Part shown: piece after piece, positions 35,006 to 48,248 of the stretch
Layout of the letters: every line of letters starts with the position of its first letter
How positions within the stretch are numbered: position 1 is the stretch's first letter
Made by a program: the position numbers and the translations under genes
Source of the DNA: Phoebastria nigripes
Taxonomy: Eukaryota > Chordata > Aves > Procellariiformes > Diomedeidae
Assembly: GCA_035582835.1 (NCBI GenBank)
Contig: JAYKAV010002020.1
Span: forward strand, 1,057,561 to 1,121,560
Length of the DNA: 64,000 nt
Reading direction: 5' to 3'
The notes under the pieces: generated by a model
The model's database searches: none
The model's input: the letters and a program-made list of their open reading frames with translations, nothing else
Told to the model about the DNA's origin: nothing

Positions 35006-35804
35006 GCTGCCTGCAGAGCTCAGCAGGGGCCAAGCTCTTTGAAACCATGCCTCAGTTATGATGGAGTAGGTAATGGGGATGGCACTACTGTGTGGGTTTT
35101 TTTAGTTAATGGCGCAGTGGTTAGGGTGCCTGCCCAGGGAAACCTCAATATTAGGTCTTCCTCAGCCTGGAGAAGCTCAAGTGTACGTTTCCCAAGAGAG
35201 CAGCCTAATAGCAGGCCAGCTGTGGGAGGGAAAGAAACTTGGAGCTTGTTGTTGAAGCTGGGTCTTGGCAGAATAAATTATACGTGACTCAAAGGGCCAG
35301 GAAGGGAGCAACCAGGGGCAGTGTGACTGTAGCCCGGGGGCTACAGCAGAGCTGGGAAGGGAATAATGCCCAGCTCCATGGCTGTTTCTCCATCTGAGCC
35401 CATGCAAAAGACAGTCCAGCACCAGATGTGAAGATTGCCTTTCTTAGAAGAAGACATTAACCTTTCACCATAGGGCTGGGCTCCTTCATGTCCCTCAGCC
35501 TTTCTTCAGAATCCTTATTTCTCAGTGGCTGCAATATATGTGTTTGAACCTGCTCGGGTTAAGGATGGCACTAAGGATAGCTATTTCTTGGGCAAGTGCT
35601 TTAGCCAGCAGGATATCATATAGGACTTGGGTACTGGCATCACCACTGTCCCGAGTTTTAAAAGAAACTGTAATCCTTGCTTTTTCCTTTTTGAGGAAAT
35701 GGTTACAGGACTTTTCTCTGGGAGAGACTTGTTAGAGATGAGTTCCAAATAAATGAATATTCCTAACTGCATTTCTCTGTGAGCATCCCAGACTCTGGAG
35801 AGGG
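35006..35804. other. unique non-coding stretch, no gene seen
   Basis: No gene is supported. A 20-base near-palindrome (CTGTAGCCC, GG, GGGCTACAG) sits at 35327-35346 around an SmaI-type CCCGGG. Nothing else stands out. Confidence 0.55.
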
Positions 35805-36150
35805 GTTCACAGAAACACAGGATAATGTAGGACAGAAGAAACTGCTGGGTGTCATCCAATCCAACCTCTTGCTCAAAGTATGGTCAAATACAACAGGTTG
35901 CTCAGGGCCACGTCAAGCTGAGCTTTGAATATCTGCAAGAATTGAGACTCCACAACCTTTCTGGGCAACCTCTTCCAGTGTTTGATTAGCCTCACTGTGA
36001 ACATTTTTGTCCTTGTATCTAGTCAGAATTTCCTTTGCTGTAACTTGTGATAACTGCCATTGTCCTTTCACTGTACACCTCTGAGGAAAGCCTGGCACCA
36101 CCCTACCTTAGGTACCTGATGGCAGAAATTAGGTGCCCCGTTGCCAGGGT
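35805..36150 (-). mobile_element. CR1 LINE fragment, 3' region, inverted
   Basis: Read on the plus strand, ordered CR1 antisense phrases are clear: GTCATCCAATCCAACCTCTT, GGCCACGTCAAGCTGAG, GAGACTCCACAACC, CTGGGCAACCTCTTCCAGTG, then CTCACTGTGAACATTTTTGT and CTTTCACTGTACACCTCTGA. The left edge has decayed CACAGAAACACAGGAT octamer-like text, as expected at a CR1 3' end. The copy is 5'-truncated around the AATTAGGTGCCC phrase near 36140. Divergence looks moderate. Confidence 0.88.
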
Positions 36151-36640
36151 TTTGCACTGGCACAGCTCCCTGCTCAGCATTGCCATTCAGAGGTGCCTAA
36201 CCCTCCCCACACACTGTGCTTCGGTAGCTAGCCCAGCATCCTGCTGTTGGTCTGGGGGGACAACCCTGTAAGTCTGTGTTGGATTTGGCACTGTGGTGGG
36301 CTAATTATATCATATCCCACTGAATTTTCATCTATGGTCTCTGTTCCCTTGCAGCTTCCTCAATTCCTGTTTAAATCTGCAGCATCGCCTGAGTAAAGAA
36401 TCAGACGGAGAGTGGCCAGCTACTATTTTTTATTGAAAGAAGTAGATGCTTTAAAGCAGGTAGTGTTGAACAATTATAAATCATCCTCAACACCATAAAT
36501 GTTTCCAAATATAAGCAGATATTCAGGAATGAATGTACAGGAAAAGAGAATCTGTTTATTATGTTGTCACTTTATACAGCTAAACCAGGTACTGCTTTGT
36601 TTGCACTGAGATATGGGTCCTTTGTAGGTAGCAGCTGTAC
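36151..36640. other. unique non-coding stretch, no gene seen
   Basis: Plain AT-leaning sequence between a CR1 copy and a hairpin. I see nothing supportable in it. Confidence 0.55.
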
Positions 36641-36642
36641 AC

Positions 36643-36695
36643 CAGCTGTGTGTGTAGTTCCCTCTATAAAGATTATAGAGGGAACACACAGGCTG
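36643..36695. other. bulged hairpin with perfect 12-bp core
   Basis: GTTCCCTCTATA (36657-36668) pairs perfectly with 36674-36685 across a 5-base loop AAGAT. Below the core, TGTGT pairs with ACACA after a 5-base one-sided bulge, and CAGC pairs with GCTG near the base with one small bulge. The roughly 53-base fold is unusual for random sequence. It is smaller than a typical 60-80-base pre-miRNA, and no known microRNA seed was recognised. Confidence 0.5.
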
Positions 36696-39600
36696 CAATG
36701 TGGAAAAGGGGTTTCTCCTACTGAATAAAGATGCAAAAGATGTGCTGGACATTGTCCCTCTATGATCCATGCAGAGATTCCTCACCAAATGTGGTGTAAA
36801 CAGGACCAGTCAGTTCCATTGCCTCTGAATGGGTTACCTGTTCATTTGGTAAATAGACAGTGGTTTCAGGAGTGCCTGAGCTGGCTGCGTGTAGGGCTGG
36901 AGCAGGTCCAGAAAGGTCTTGACTGAGCCTGAGCTAATGAGCCCCAGTAAACTCATACCTGCTCTTTGTGGACATGAAAGTGGTGTTATGCAGGGGCAGC
37001 TTAGGTCTATCAAGGGCTGACTGTACCACTCAGGACCATCCATGTTAGGGTGCCTCAGCCTCATGCTCCTGGGCTGGGGAGATCTGCAGCAGTTTGGCTG
37101 CTACTGAACCTGTCAGCTCAGGCATTGACACACTGCTACATTTGAGCTAAAAACCTCTTTCCATTAAACTAATTTAGTCCTTTTCCATTAAACTTCTCAT
37201 TTAAGGTAATTCATGGTTATCCATCCCTGTGACCAGAATAGCGGAAAGTTGACTGCATGGGCTTTTCCTTGTTGTCTCCTAAGCTTTATCCCTTAAAAGA
37301 AGCTGGAAGCCAGAAGAAAATCTCAGGGAATGTGCCTCTGTTAAATGGGGGGCTGGGGCTTGGTGAAAGTAGCCGCAAATCTTACGCTTAAAGATAGTGG
37401 AGCTGCTCACGAGAGGAAGAATTTGGGAGTGGGAGCCTAACAAGATAGTGGACTTCATCACTCCTACCAAACACACACCATGGAGCCCCAAACAGAAGCT
37501 GGCATATCTCACATCTCTGCTACCATGGAGTTTTCCAGCTGTCCCACGTCTCAGCGGTGCCTTGCCTACTGCAGAGTGCTCAGCCAGATCCTCTCCTCCC
37601 CTTCACTGCAAGGTTAAAAGCCAGTTTCTCTGCCAGGTGAATCTGCCAATGCTCACTCCCAAATGATTTTTATCTCCAGTTTCTGATACTTTGAAACATA
37701 ATATGTATTTGGTACGATATCAGAAACAAAGTGAAAATCACAAAGGACCAGAGATTACCAGGAATGTAAAAATGATTGGGCCAAAAAGCCCTTGTATACN
37801 CATGGCTGAGAGTTATACACTGGTGGTGAAAGCAAGACAATACAGTCTTCATGACAGCAAATCCATCAATAATGTAAAGTGCTTCTGCCTGCTTGTTTCT
37901 TCCTCTCTCTTACATGGGTTAACTTGCTAATGTTTGCTTTAAGAGTTTTCTGCAGGATTTATCAACAGTGGATTAAAGGCAAGATTATAGGGCATGCAGC
38001 ACTGGTTTGCTTCTTGTGGTATCCAGTGGCTGCTCTATACCGTTTGCAAGACCAGGTCTAACTAACAACATATACAAGCACTCGACAGCAATCTTTTCTT
38101 CAGACTCTCTGTCTGAGATGATTCAGCACTGAAAGATGCAGTCTCTAATACTGCATTTTTCTTCTTGAGCCAGAACTTTATAACTCCTCAAAGAAACCCA
38201 ACCCCATATTAATATAACACACAATTACAAATGCTCCTACCTGACGTACCGTGCTGAATGCATTCGTAATGTTAAATTAGCCTTTGTGGTGCTTTGAGCT
38301 GTTGCTTGGACATGTGTGGTTCCCTAGAGACATCAGCCCTGCTGTTAGAGATGGTGATGCCCCGGTACAAGATCTGGCAACAGAACCTACTATCCTCTTT
38401 TACTCTCATCCCCCCTCCCCAACTGCTTAAACTTGTGCTGATGAACCAGAAGCCTGTTGCCAAACATTCTTAGGAGCCCCACAAGATTGGCTAAGCACAC
38501 TCGCTTGCTGACCTGGAGAACCTCCTAGGAAAACTATCTCAGGAAAATGAGAATAAAATATAGGATAGGCAAATACCTTTTTGGCAATAAGAGCAAAGCT
38601 ATGACTGCTTTGTTTCAGAGAATCAATTTTTANTATGGTATTTGCACAGGTTCTTCTGCTATTCTTTTCTGAATTAAACTGTCACCTGTGCAGCTTCCTG
38701 TACCAACACACAGTTGTTTTCTTGGGAAATATGTTGGGTGCTGAATACAATTCAAATATCAGTTTGAGAAAACAGAAACTCTTAAAAAAGGTACTGGATG
38801 TACAAAGATATGTGTTGTAAGGCCACATTCTTTCTAAGGGCAGCATCTAGGCTGCTGATGACACATCGGGTTAGAAAAATAATCAGCCACATCTCCAAAG
38901 AATGTTCCCTTCTTCTGCATTTGTTTAAGTCTTTCGGGCCTACATGTAAATACAGGATTTAATTCTTTAAATCTAGAAGACCAGCTGAGCAATCTTATTT
39001 CTTTCACTTCATTTTTTAAGTCACAAAGCCAGGGGACCATGGTTTTGTTTTATACTTTGGTACAGGACAAGGAGAACTTTTGTGGGCATAATCTTTAAGA
39101 CAGAGGATCGATTTCAAGTCATTTGTATTGAAAGTTGTGGTGAAACATCCCCAAATACTTTCTCTGTGTACTGACCCCTGCCGTTTCAAAAATATTATAC
39201 CTCGAGCCAAAGGGCTGGGGTACCTGTTAAAGCAGTAATGTGTACTCTTTTACCTGGACTTTATTAAAACAGTGGCAAATTCTGAATATACTGTCAAGGG
39301 TTAATTTTGTATCTCCCTGGGGCCGCCTCCTAAGCATTTTTTTCCAGATCTGAATGATGATCTGACTATCTTAATGGCTCTGTAGCACCTTCGATTCCCC
39401 CCTCCCTCACCCCCCAAATATTTAGATTGCTGCCAAGCTCTGTTTTGTTTTCACTGAGTGCATTACTCCTCAAATTTCCTTAACGTGACACGTGGTGTGG
39501 GCTAATGTACCTAGCTTGTGCCCTTTATTTCAGCCAGGAAATCTGCCCTGCTCTTTTCTCAAAGGCTCTTGCCTCTATTGCAGAGGTGCTGTGGCTGCTC

Positions 39601-40115
39601 AGGAGCAGTTGCTGAACTGCCATAAATTAAAGGCAGCTGTATTAAGGGAAATTGAAATGGATCCTGGTTTCCTCCAAACTTGAGTAGTGAAGGAGTTTCA
39701 TGTGCTGCTGAGCTACCCCTGGAGCAAGAGGAAGAACTGCCAAGAGAAAGCCAGGACAGAAAGCTAGGAGTCGAAACCACCAATGTTGTCCCAAGCTAAG
39801 CCATCATCACTAATGAGTCACATGTGTTTAATAATGCTCATTTAAAAAAAAAAAAAAAAAAGCTGGATGTTCAGAGGCAATAAGGATGAAAAGTTTTTAA
39901 AAATTGTGCAGAAGTTCAGGAAAGAGTTACATGGCTGCTTGTGTGGAAGCTGGAACCACACTTCCAGCTAGAAATGGATGAAAAGTGGGTTTTTAATTGT
40001 TTTGTAAGACCGAAAAAGGAACCATTTGGGGTATTTAACTTCTTTTGCAACTTGTGAAAAACTCAAAATACTAGTTTTAAATTTTCTTTTTTTCCTCTTT
40101 TAATTTCTTCTTTTT
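36696..40115. other. unique non-coding stretch, no gene seen
   Basis: No supportable gene. A TTTCCATTAAACT word is repeated near 37158-37195. An A18 run lies at 39844-39861. Acceptor-like tracts end near 39525 and at 40119; the second is followed by a 13-base gap to a GTAATT word, too weak to call a microexon. Confidence 0.5.
39844..39861 (+). repeat. poly(A) run of 18
   Basis: Eighteen consecutive A, the longest homopolymer in the window. No retrocopy body was recognised upstream. Confidence 0.9.
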
Positions 40116-43100
40116 CCAGTAAGTACAAGAAGGTAATTGCAGGCAGGTTAAGCTTTTTCTTCCCTGTTGCAACAAGCAAATGCATATATTTCTTTCATTC
40201 TTCTGTAACTTTTCTAAACCTTCTCAGGTTTTTAAAAATCTAAGTGGCAGAAAGGAAAATGAAATTAAGAGAAGTTACTCTGTCATTGCTCAAAACTCCT
40301 CCTGTCCCCACAGTAACACTTCCAAAGATGTGGAAGCTTTGAGACGTTGCAGAATAACAAAGCAGGGTGAGAAGAGGGAGAAAGAAAAGTGAAAAATAAA
40401 AAAAAAAAAAACCAAAGAAAAAGCTTCTTTTAACACTAGTTTTCCTTCTGTCGTAGTCTGATGGACATTGAGGAAAGAATGGCCTCATAACATTTGGAAA
40501 ATCTGAAATAGAAAAATTTCTGTGGGCCCAACTGATAATTTATCATCCTAATAATAAACATGGATCAGAATAATTCTTGTTCTGTTCATGCCTATCCAAG
40601 TTTTTTAAAGTTCTGTTAGAAGCTTATATAGTTGTGCTGGAAGGCACCAGTGTATCTCGAAGATATTTTCCAGATGCAATTGACAATAATGGGCAGCTCT
40701 TTGGGCCCAAAAGGTAACTGTTTATATTTTATTTGATTCCAACTGCTATGTACCGATATATATACACACATATACATATCTACATACACATATTTGTATA
40801 TTTATATGGATGCTTATGCTTGTGTATGCCTACGTATAAAAGAATTATGAATTCTTCTCTAAATTAGAAATTAATGTCAGAAAGTACTACCTGTTTCAGG
40901 CAGGTAAAGGGAAAACAGGCGTCAATCTCTTTCTATGTGCTTTTTCTGCACTTTCAGCTTCTTGCTTTGTGGTTCTTGGATGCAAATCTGGGAGAAGTCC
41001 AGAACTTCAGAGATTTGAGAACATGAGGGGTGTTTTGGTTTTTGGTTTTTGTTGTGGTTTTTTTTCCCAGAATTTTGAAACAAAGTTCTGTGTGTACTTA
41101 TTGAGATTTTTAAGGGGAAACTGAACTCTAAACAACATCTGAGATGCCCATATGCTGCAGTAACAAGGTATAGTGTGAAGTAACTGCAGTATATGAAGTT
41201 GTATTTGGAACATCTCATGCACTTGGATTTCCAAAAAGGTCATATTAACCCATGGATTAACCCAGTGCATATTTGCAGTTAGTGTAATTCCTTCCCACTG
41301 CCTTCAGAAAGCTTTGGATAGGTTAAAATATTCACTTTACTATGTAATTTGCATGCAGCTGAAAACAAGGAAGGGAGGGGAAAAAGCCCCAAAACTTCAA
41401 AGCATGGAGAAAAAACAGAAACAAATCCTAGTTGCAATCAGGTGCCTATTTTCATCCTCACGTTTCTTCTTTGTTCTCACCTTGGCTGGCATAGAAACAG
41501 CCTTGGCAATGATGCAGTTAGTTTCTGACTTTTGAAGCCAGTCTAATGTCCTCGGTCTTACAAGATAACATCCTCAGTCTCTTATATATCTGTACTTCCT
41601 GAGAAGTTTGTGGATTTGAATATGAGGTAGTCAAGCGCCTGAGAGAGCCTGGGATGTTAGCGAGTCAAGAGCCTCTTTCACAATATTTCCAGTCTAACCT
41701 GAAATGAATGGTACCAGAAATTGCAGAGAAAAGCCTACTCCTAAGGAATTTCTAGGGAGAATTTGCAAATGGTGGAGTTTAATTCGTAGAAGACTGGAAA
41801 AGGCACTTTTTTGTGCATGCTCTATGCTAGAACCCATTTAGATATGCTTGTTATCATTTCAAGACATGATGCTGCTGTTCCTTTCGACCTCCTTGTACTT
41901 CTGCAGTTCAAAACAATCACATACTTCTTGTAGTTGGTATTAGAGATTTTTCCATCCTATTCTTGTTCTTCTTGTCCTTTCTGACAGCGAGGAGAGATTT
42001 GCACTGTTCTGAGGAGGAGGTGCAACTGCTCCTTACCAAGCAGCCCTGGCCTCACACGACCTGGAATGCCACGGGTCTTTGGCGGGATTAGTACCAACAC
42101 TCCCACAACTGATTTAATATCAGCTGAGCAGCTTTTTCTTAAACAGTCCCGGTATTCTGAAAATCTTCACACTCAGCCTTTCTCTCACCAAAACCTGCCA
42201 AACTAAGAGTGGCCTCTGTTCTGCCTGAAGTCAAGCCCGAAGAAATTTACTGTCTGCACCTGTGTGAGCCACTTCTGACCTTCTTGTGATGGGATAATGT
42301 TGATATCTGGTACCCTTTATTCACCCCTCTTGTGAAGTTGAATTTTATAAATACCTGGGCTAATTCCCACTTTTCTGTTGGGAACTGAGTCTTCGCTGGG
42401 AGGAGTTTCTGTGAGAAGAAAGAAGAGTGGTTAGAAAAAATAAGAATTAATTGCTGCTATCTGTGGAAAAAGAGCTCACATTTGGTCCTGCACGCAGTAA
42501 GATATATACCTGTTTTTCAGGCAATGAAGAACAATTGCTCTAGAGATGAGCACTGGCCTCAGGAAAAGTCCATTTTCTTTTGTCTTACAAACACCATTGA
42601 CTATAATGTTGTATCTGAGGTGAAGCTTCTAAGGAAGGCACCGATGGCAAATTAGTTAAAATAGCCCACTGTAAGCCTAGGGAGGATGACTGGAACTAAA
42701 ATTCAATGGGGAGTCTGCATGAGAAACAGCACCAACATTCTTGTCAACCCATATTTATTGATGGCTGGGCTGCTGTATTGCATCAGCTGGGATTTCTTCA
42801 TTGTATCAGGTGCAATATACTGGGGATCATGACAGGACTGGATGCTATGGTTAAGTCTGGATGGTTTTTTTTTAACTCACTAATGGAGAAGGCATATTTT
42901 CTTGCAGGTGTTATAATTCCCAGCAGCAAAGGGAAGCTGAGAAGATGCATGCTGTTTTGATGCCTCAAAGGCTGCAGTGCTATGAAAAGTTACCTCTTCC
43001 TCAGAGACAGGGAGCCACAGTGCTTCTATGATCATTTATCTAACAGTGAAAGGACTGAGAATATGTAAGGAATGGGTCGAGAGAGGAAAAGCAAGATTGC

Positions 43101-43783
43101 CCCATTAAAATACTCTTCAATAAAGACATCCTCATTACGTAGTCAGCTTTCTACATGCATTAGGTTTGAATCTTTTCTACAGAAATGTGTCAAATGCAAA
43201 ATTGTTTTAATGGGAGAAATATTTATCCTATTCTATGGATGTTTATTAGTCTGCATAAAGAAAAACCTGAGGGCAGAGTTGGTATAAAATGGTGAAAGTC
43301 AGTGATGACAAATCTATTTTCCTGTTCAGTGTTTTTAAGAAGTATTTATAAGAACAGATGGTGGGCAGCAGCAGAACATGTTTAGTTTTATCAAGACATT
43401 TGGCTAACAAGCACAGACTGAAATGCATTTCTTTCCTTCTTGACTTAATAATTTTAATTAGAGGCAAAAGGTGTGGTAGTCTCATTGTCTGGAGGCGTAT
43501 GTGCAATATTGTCTTGGTTGGGCAGGACTGGGTGGGAGAGAATATCACTGCTTCTAATGAAGGGTGGTGCATATCTGTGCAATCTCTATTTTTTTTTATT
43601 GTCTGGTAATCTAAAAAATGCAAATTCCAAATCTGCTATTGCTCAACATACATAGAGATACACTGAGGCTATGCTTTCAGTTAATCAGAGAACAAAAACA
43701 TGACTACAAAATGTGTGGAGGTAATACCGCGCCACTGGAGAAGAAAGGCTTTTTAACAAATAGTGGGACATACATTTATTATC
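40116..43783. other. unique non-coding stretch, no gene seen
   Basis: The stretch includes an A14 run (40398-40411), a TA/CA microsatellite listed separately, and a GGTTTTT-type T/G-rich patch at about 41030-41066. Frames of up to 98 codons carry no recognised domain. Confidence 0.5.
40756..40809. repeat. TA/CA compound microsatellite
   Basis: Alternating purine-pyrimidine text (ATATATATACACACATATAC and relatives, with TACATA units) runs for about 54 bases with interruptions. It is likely length-polymorphic. Confidence 0.75.
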
Positions 43784-43930
43784 TTTAGAGGGAATTTTCA
43801 AAGCTACCTATGTAACTTAGCGGTCTCTGGAACTCCTTTACTATTTAAANGCTTTTGAAAATCTCACTTATTAACTAGTCATTTTGAACTTCGTATACTC
43901 TCTCCCTAAGGACATCAAAGTGTTCTGGAA
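43784..43930. repeat. possible relic of an ancient palindromic amniote repeat
   Basis: ATTTTCAAAGCTACCTATG at about 43794 faces GCTTTTGAAAATCTCAC at about 43851, an inverted arrangement of TTTTCAAAGC and GCTTTTGAAAA. ACTTAG follows the left arm. This matches my memory of a palindromic repeat frequent in turtles and crocodilians in which TTTTCAAAGGCACCTA arms face each other. The copy is short and diverged, and base 43850 is unresolved. Confidence 0.35.
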
Positions 43931-46900
43931 ATAGTAATTAAGGATCATATGCTCTAACCAGGTCTAATGGTGTTCTCTTTGTTTACTCTACTTATCTCTG
44001 GTCATATTCTAGCTTTTTCACAGAGCTGCTTGCACGGGTGTTGATGTGCCTTTCGTCCTTTACCAGCTCACCAAGCCCCAACCCGAGCTGCTTCTCTTGC
44101 TCTTGCATGCCGCAGTGGGAGGTGGGGAGCGTACCAGTATTGGGCTGGTACCAGAAGGAAGCGTTGAAATGAGATTTGTACCCTGAGCAGTCCTGGCATG
44201 ACGTTCTTACTGTGTGTTCCCTTTCTCGTGTACGGGTTATGAAAATATTCAAAATGCCTTCATCTCACAAACATGCATTTGTTAAGAGCTTCTAAGGTTT
44301 TCTGTGAGAAGCTGAGCTGTCTTCATGCTTTGTCATCATAGTCCTCGTGAAGGTGGCTGTCTGATACGTCCACCGCAAAGAAAGGTCATAGTATTTATGT
44401 AGAGTACTTTCTAACTATAAATCTGCCACTGACTTCAGGTTTTTGTTTCACATGATCGTAAAACTTTAAACCAATAAAAGAATTGATTTTATAAGATCTT
44501 ATTGAAGGTTTTCCCTTACTGACTGAAGTTTACTTCTTTGAGAACTGTTTTAAGGACTGTTATCAGCCTCCTGGCTGTAAAAAGAATCACAGCTCTAGCA
44601 GTCATTACTTTACAGCAGTTTAGTCACTACTGTTTCGAAGAAAGTTTGGTTCATCGTGTAAAGCTATTGGTATCATGTCTCTTTATGACTAGAAACTTGC
44701 TTTTGCATCCCCTGTGAGTATAAATCTCTGAGATTTACAAGAAGTGGCAGGCTGCACTGCACTGCATTTCTCTGCTGCCCGGCGGGGGCAAAGCCTCAGC
44801 GGGAGGTGCAGGCAGGAGGGTCCGTGCTGCCTGGACCCTGCGTGTCGGGGCAGGAGGTTTCCTGTGCACTGCTCGAGTGGGGGAACTGAGGTTTTGTGTC
44901 CATGCACAGCCATCAACCTCACACAAGTTGCATCAACTGCTTAGCAGGATTAATGTTCTAGTCCTTATGGTCTGCCAGGTAAATGGTATATGGCCCGTGT
45001 GGTGTATCACAATACATATGTGCCCAATAAACCATGATGGTTTGTTATATAATACATACTTTCAAACTTTAAGTACATAGTTAAGTTTTGGCAAGGGGGA
45101 CTGATAAAAAAGCCTGATTACCAAATATGTCAGAGTAGTGAAAAAAAAAAATCCAATTTCCATCACTTCCTCCTTCCATCATAGACCTTTCCAAATATCA
45201 GATACATGACTGAAACTGGATGAAGAGGCAGCCACGTTTTCTTGTGATGACAGCACTTTGGGAAGTGCCAGTCCTTGATGGTCTGCAGTAAACCAGGGGC
45301 AGCGAAGAAATCAAGGCCAGCCTCTGAAGAAGATATATGCACAATATTCCTAATATCAAGCTGTCTGCATTTACCAAACCATCACAATACTGTGTTGCTT
45401 ATCTGTGCTGGTTACCTGAGTTGTTAAAAGACCAATGATAACAGAAAACAAGCTAAAGACAGATCAGAAAGTATAATAGCTAAACCCGAGGATTTCAGCC
45501 TTATTTTACTTTGCTTGTTTTGGGGGGATACTATTTAAACAATGTGTGTATTAAAATGTGTGTAGGCACATATGCTTCTCTCTGTTCAAAGTTTTTAGAC
45601 GTTAAGCACAATGCCATCAAGATCCTTAGTCAATGCCTGTTGCTTTGTGATGCTAGATCAGTAAACCCTGGTGGTTTATAGCAGATGAGCATCTCATCCT
45701 CTGAGGAATTTTTATGGCTTGGTGGATGCAACTCCAGCATTAAACTATGTGCAGAGGTGGGGCTGAACTCTTCCCTAATGTGCTATCCCATGGGCCATGT
45801 CCCTTCTGAGAAAAGGGATTTTATTTGTGGAGAAGTAATACCAGGCTTACTTCTCCCTTCCTCCAGATCTGTACTCAAGGAGCGCAGAGCTGAGGAGTCT
45901 CCCATAAACTATGCCACTCTTCTGGGAAACCACTAATTATTAACAAATAAGAAGGACAGCTCTTTTGAACTATGTGTCTGTTGTTTATATTTGATTGGAA
46001 GGGCAGGTCAATGTGCTAAAACAATTTAAATTTCAATAAAATAATATTATTTCATGTTTTGAAATGTTTAGAGTGCCTACAAGGCAATTTTTTGGATGGG
46101 TTGCTGTTTTACAGACAGCATAGTCTATGTTTCATGGTACTTCTATTTGTACCTGCTTGTAAGACATTGTAATACATAAAATAGTAATTGTAGATATTGG
46201 TGTAGATATTTGAAATCTAGATAAGCAAACCTATGTTCAAGTACAATGCATTGCACTTAACTGAGGAAGTGCTGATGACATTTTCTACCCTGTGTTAAGC
46301 AAGAGGACTGACTAAAAGTTGCTCTTGGTGTAAAGACCCCTGCATTCATGATTCCTGACAAGGGCAAATTTTTTGCCCAATATGTTTTCTACACATGTTT
46401 TGAAGGCCTACTTCTATAAGCAGATAACTTCAGGTTGCTCCTATAGGCAGACTGACACATGTATGGAGGTTTGTAGATCTGATCTGAAACGGCAGAGCTG
46501 GCGCTACTCCACTGCCTTGAGAAGAGGTACTTTGGTTTACATGTGGTGAGATGCTGGCTCTGAGCATCCAGTGTGCTTCACGCTATTGGTCTGAGATGAA
46601 AATGTAGATTTTGCTGGCTTAGAAGGGTAGGAAGGGTGTATCTCCTATAGGGTGTGTCTGATCAGTTATGTTTCATAGATGTTGTGTACTGTTTTTGAAA
46701 AGAGAGATAAATGGTTTACTAGTAACAAACCTGTCTCACCTTATCTAATCACCTGGAGTAAAAGCTGTTGAAAACAAATTTGCTCGTTCCTGTGTGGCAA
46801 AGTATCAACATCAAACCTTAACCTTTCCTGAGACTACAGCAGTCTTGTAATCACTTGTTCTTGTTGTTTCTTTTACTGATTGTGGCCAAATATCAGTAAA

Positions 46901-48248
46901 TAAATATCCTCCCGACCATAAGCTGATTTATAGGTAAATGAGTCAGATTTTGCATGGCCTCCTTCCCTGCCCTTCTGCCCTTAAATTGAGTAATATACCA
47001 CTCTGCAAATAGATCCACTGACTTCATACCACCGTTACATATGTGTCAGGTCAGCATTGGATGCCTAGCTAATTCACATGCTGCTATACAAAAGGCAGGG
47101 CATTACCTGTAAGTTTATTTTATCTAAGCTGGAATTAACACAAATCAGCTGACTTTTTGTTTTAGGTGATAGAAAAATAATGCAAGAATGAGAATAAAAA
47201 AGCAAAGCACCGAGTTTTCCCCATTTGTTTGCACAGATGTAGGGATGATCTAGAATGTTTAGTACAATGGATATTCACATTCTGGGGGGATGTCAATTCT
47301 GGACTTAGGCCTTTCTGCTGTTGCCTGGGGCTGACTGGTGACACGGGTGATGGACTTGTCACAGCACTGTCAGAGTGGCTGCCTAAAATGGGCTATGGAG
47401 CATGTCCTGCAAGCTGCTAGCTGTACCCTGGCTAATGCTCGGTGGGTTTCACAGCGGGGCTGTACTCCTTCCACTGCTGCTAAGGAAATACAAAGGCTCC
47501 CAAGTACCTTTACTCTGGCCACCTGCCTTCCTCGGTGCTGGGATCTCGGAGTTGCTCTGAGGGAGTCCAGAGCTCCAGCTGTACAAGATATCCTTCCAGA
47601 GAGCTTCCCAGCTCAGCCCTGAGAGCAACAGCTTGAAACCAAGCTTGTTGTTTCCTTTCCACCCCATTCATTCCTTCCATACAGACTGAAAGGAGGGCAA
47701 AGTCAGCAGAGCATGGTGCCGAGTAGGCAGTTTTGGAGGTAAAGAATTCCTGTCTGACTGCATGTTGACAAGTATAAGATAAAGTGATTGTCTGTGACTT
47801 GACAATGAACCCTACATAATGCAGAGAAGGAGGACTTCTGGCATGGGGAACGCTGTGCACTCACCTGACATCATCTTGGAAAGTGTTCAGGAGCAGGATA
47901 ACAATAGGGCATTATTCCTTTAGGGAAAACAAAAAAGAAAATGGTGAACCCTGCAAGAAGCCATCAGGGTAGAAACCTAACAAGAGCTATCTGAACACAG
48001 TGGCTGGGGATAGTGAAATGTTTCATTTCTCCTTTTATTACAGCTGACTGAATTACAGGGAAGAGTAGGGTTGATGCTTGGGTGCAGCCGATGAGCTATG
48101 CCTCTTTGAAAAACTGGGCTAGTACATTCAGACTTGGAGAGGCTCTGTCTTGCTCACGCTCTCTTTCCCTCTCACACACCCAGTACTGACTGTCAGAAAT
48201 TCCTATTCACTGTTCAGCCTCTCTGGCTTCTCTTCTTTTCTTCTACAG
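43931..48248. other. unique non-coding stretch, no gene seen
   Basis: No gene is supported. GC rises at about 44.75-44.88 kb with a handful of CpG, and frames overlap there on both strands. The remainder is AT-leaning. A strong pyrimidine tract closes the stretch at 48248 and is discussed with the candidate exon that follows. Confidence 0.5.

Noticed and set aside
34658..35287. Longest open frame, 209 codons on the plus strand
   Set aside because: It overlaps the CpG-rich patch where stop codons are rare. Competing frames exist in other phases and on the minus strand, and no domain, signal peptide or splice structure is recognisable.
40111..40135. Possible 13-nt microexon between TTTTTCCAG and GTAATT
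   Set aside because: The donor is weak, the AG is immediately followed by TAAGTA, and a microexon cannot be argued without flanking exons.
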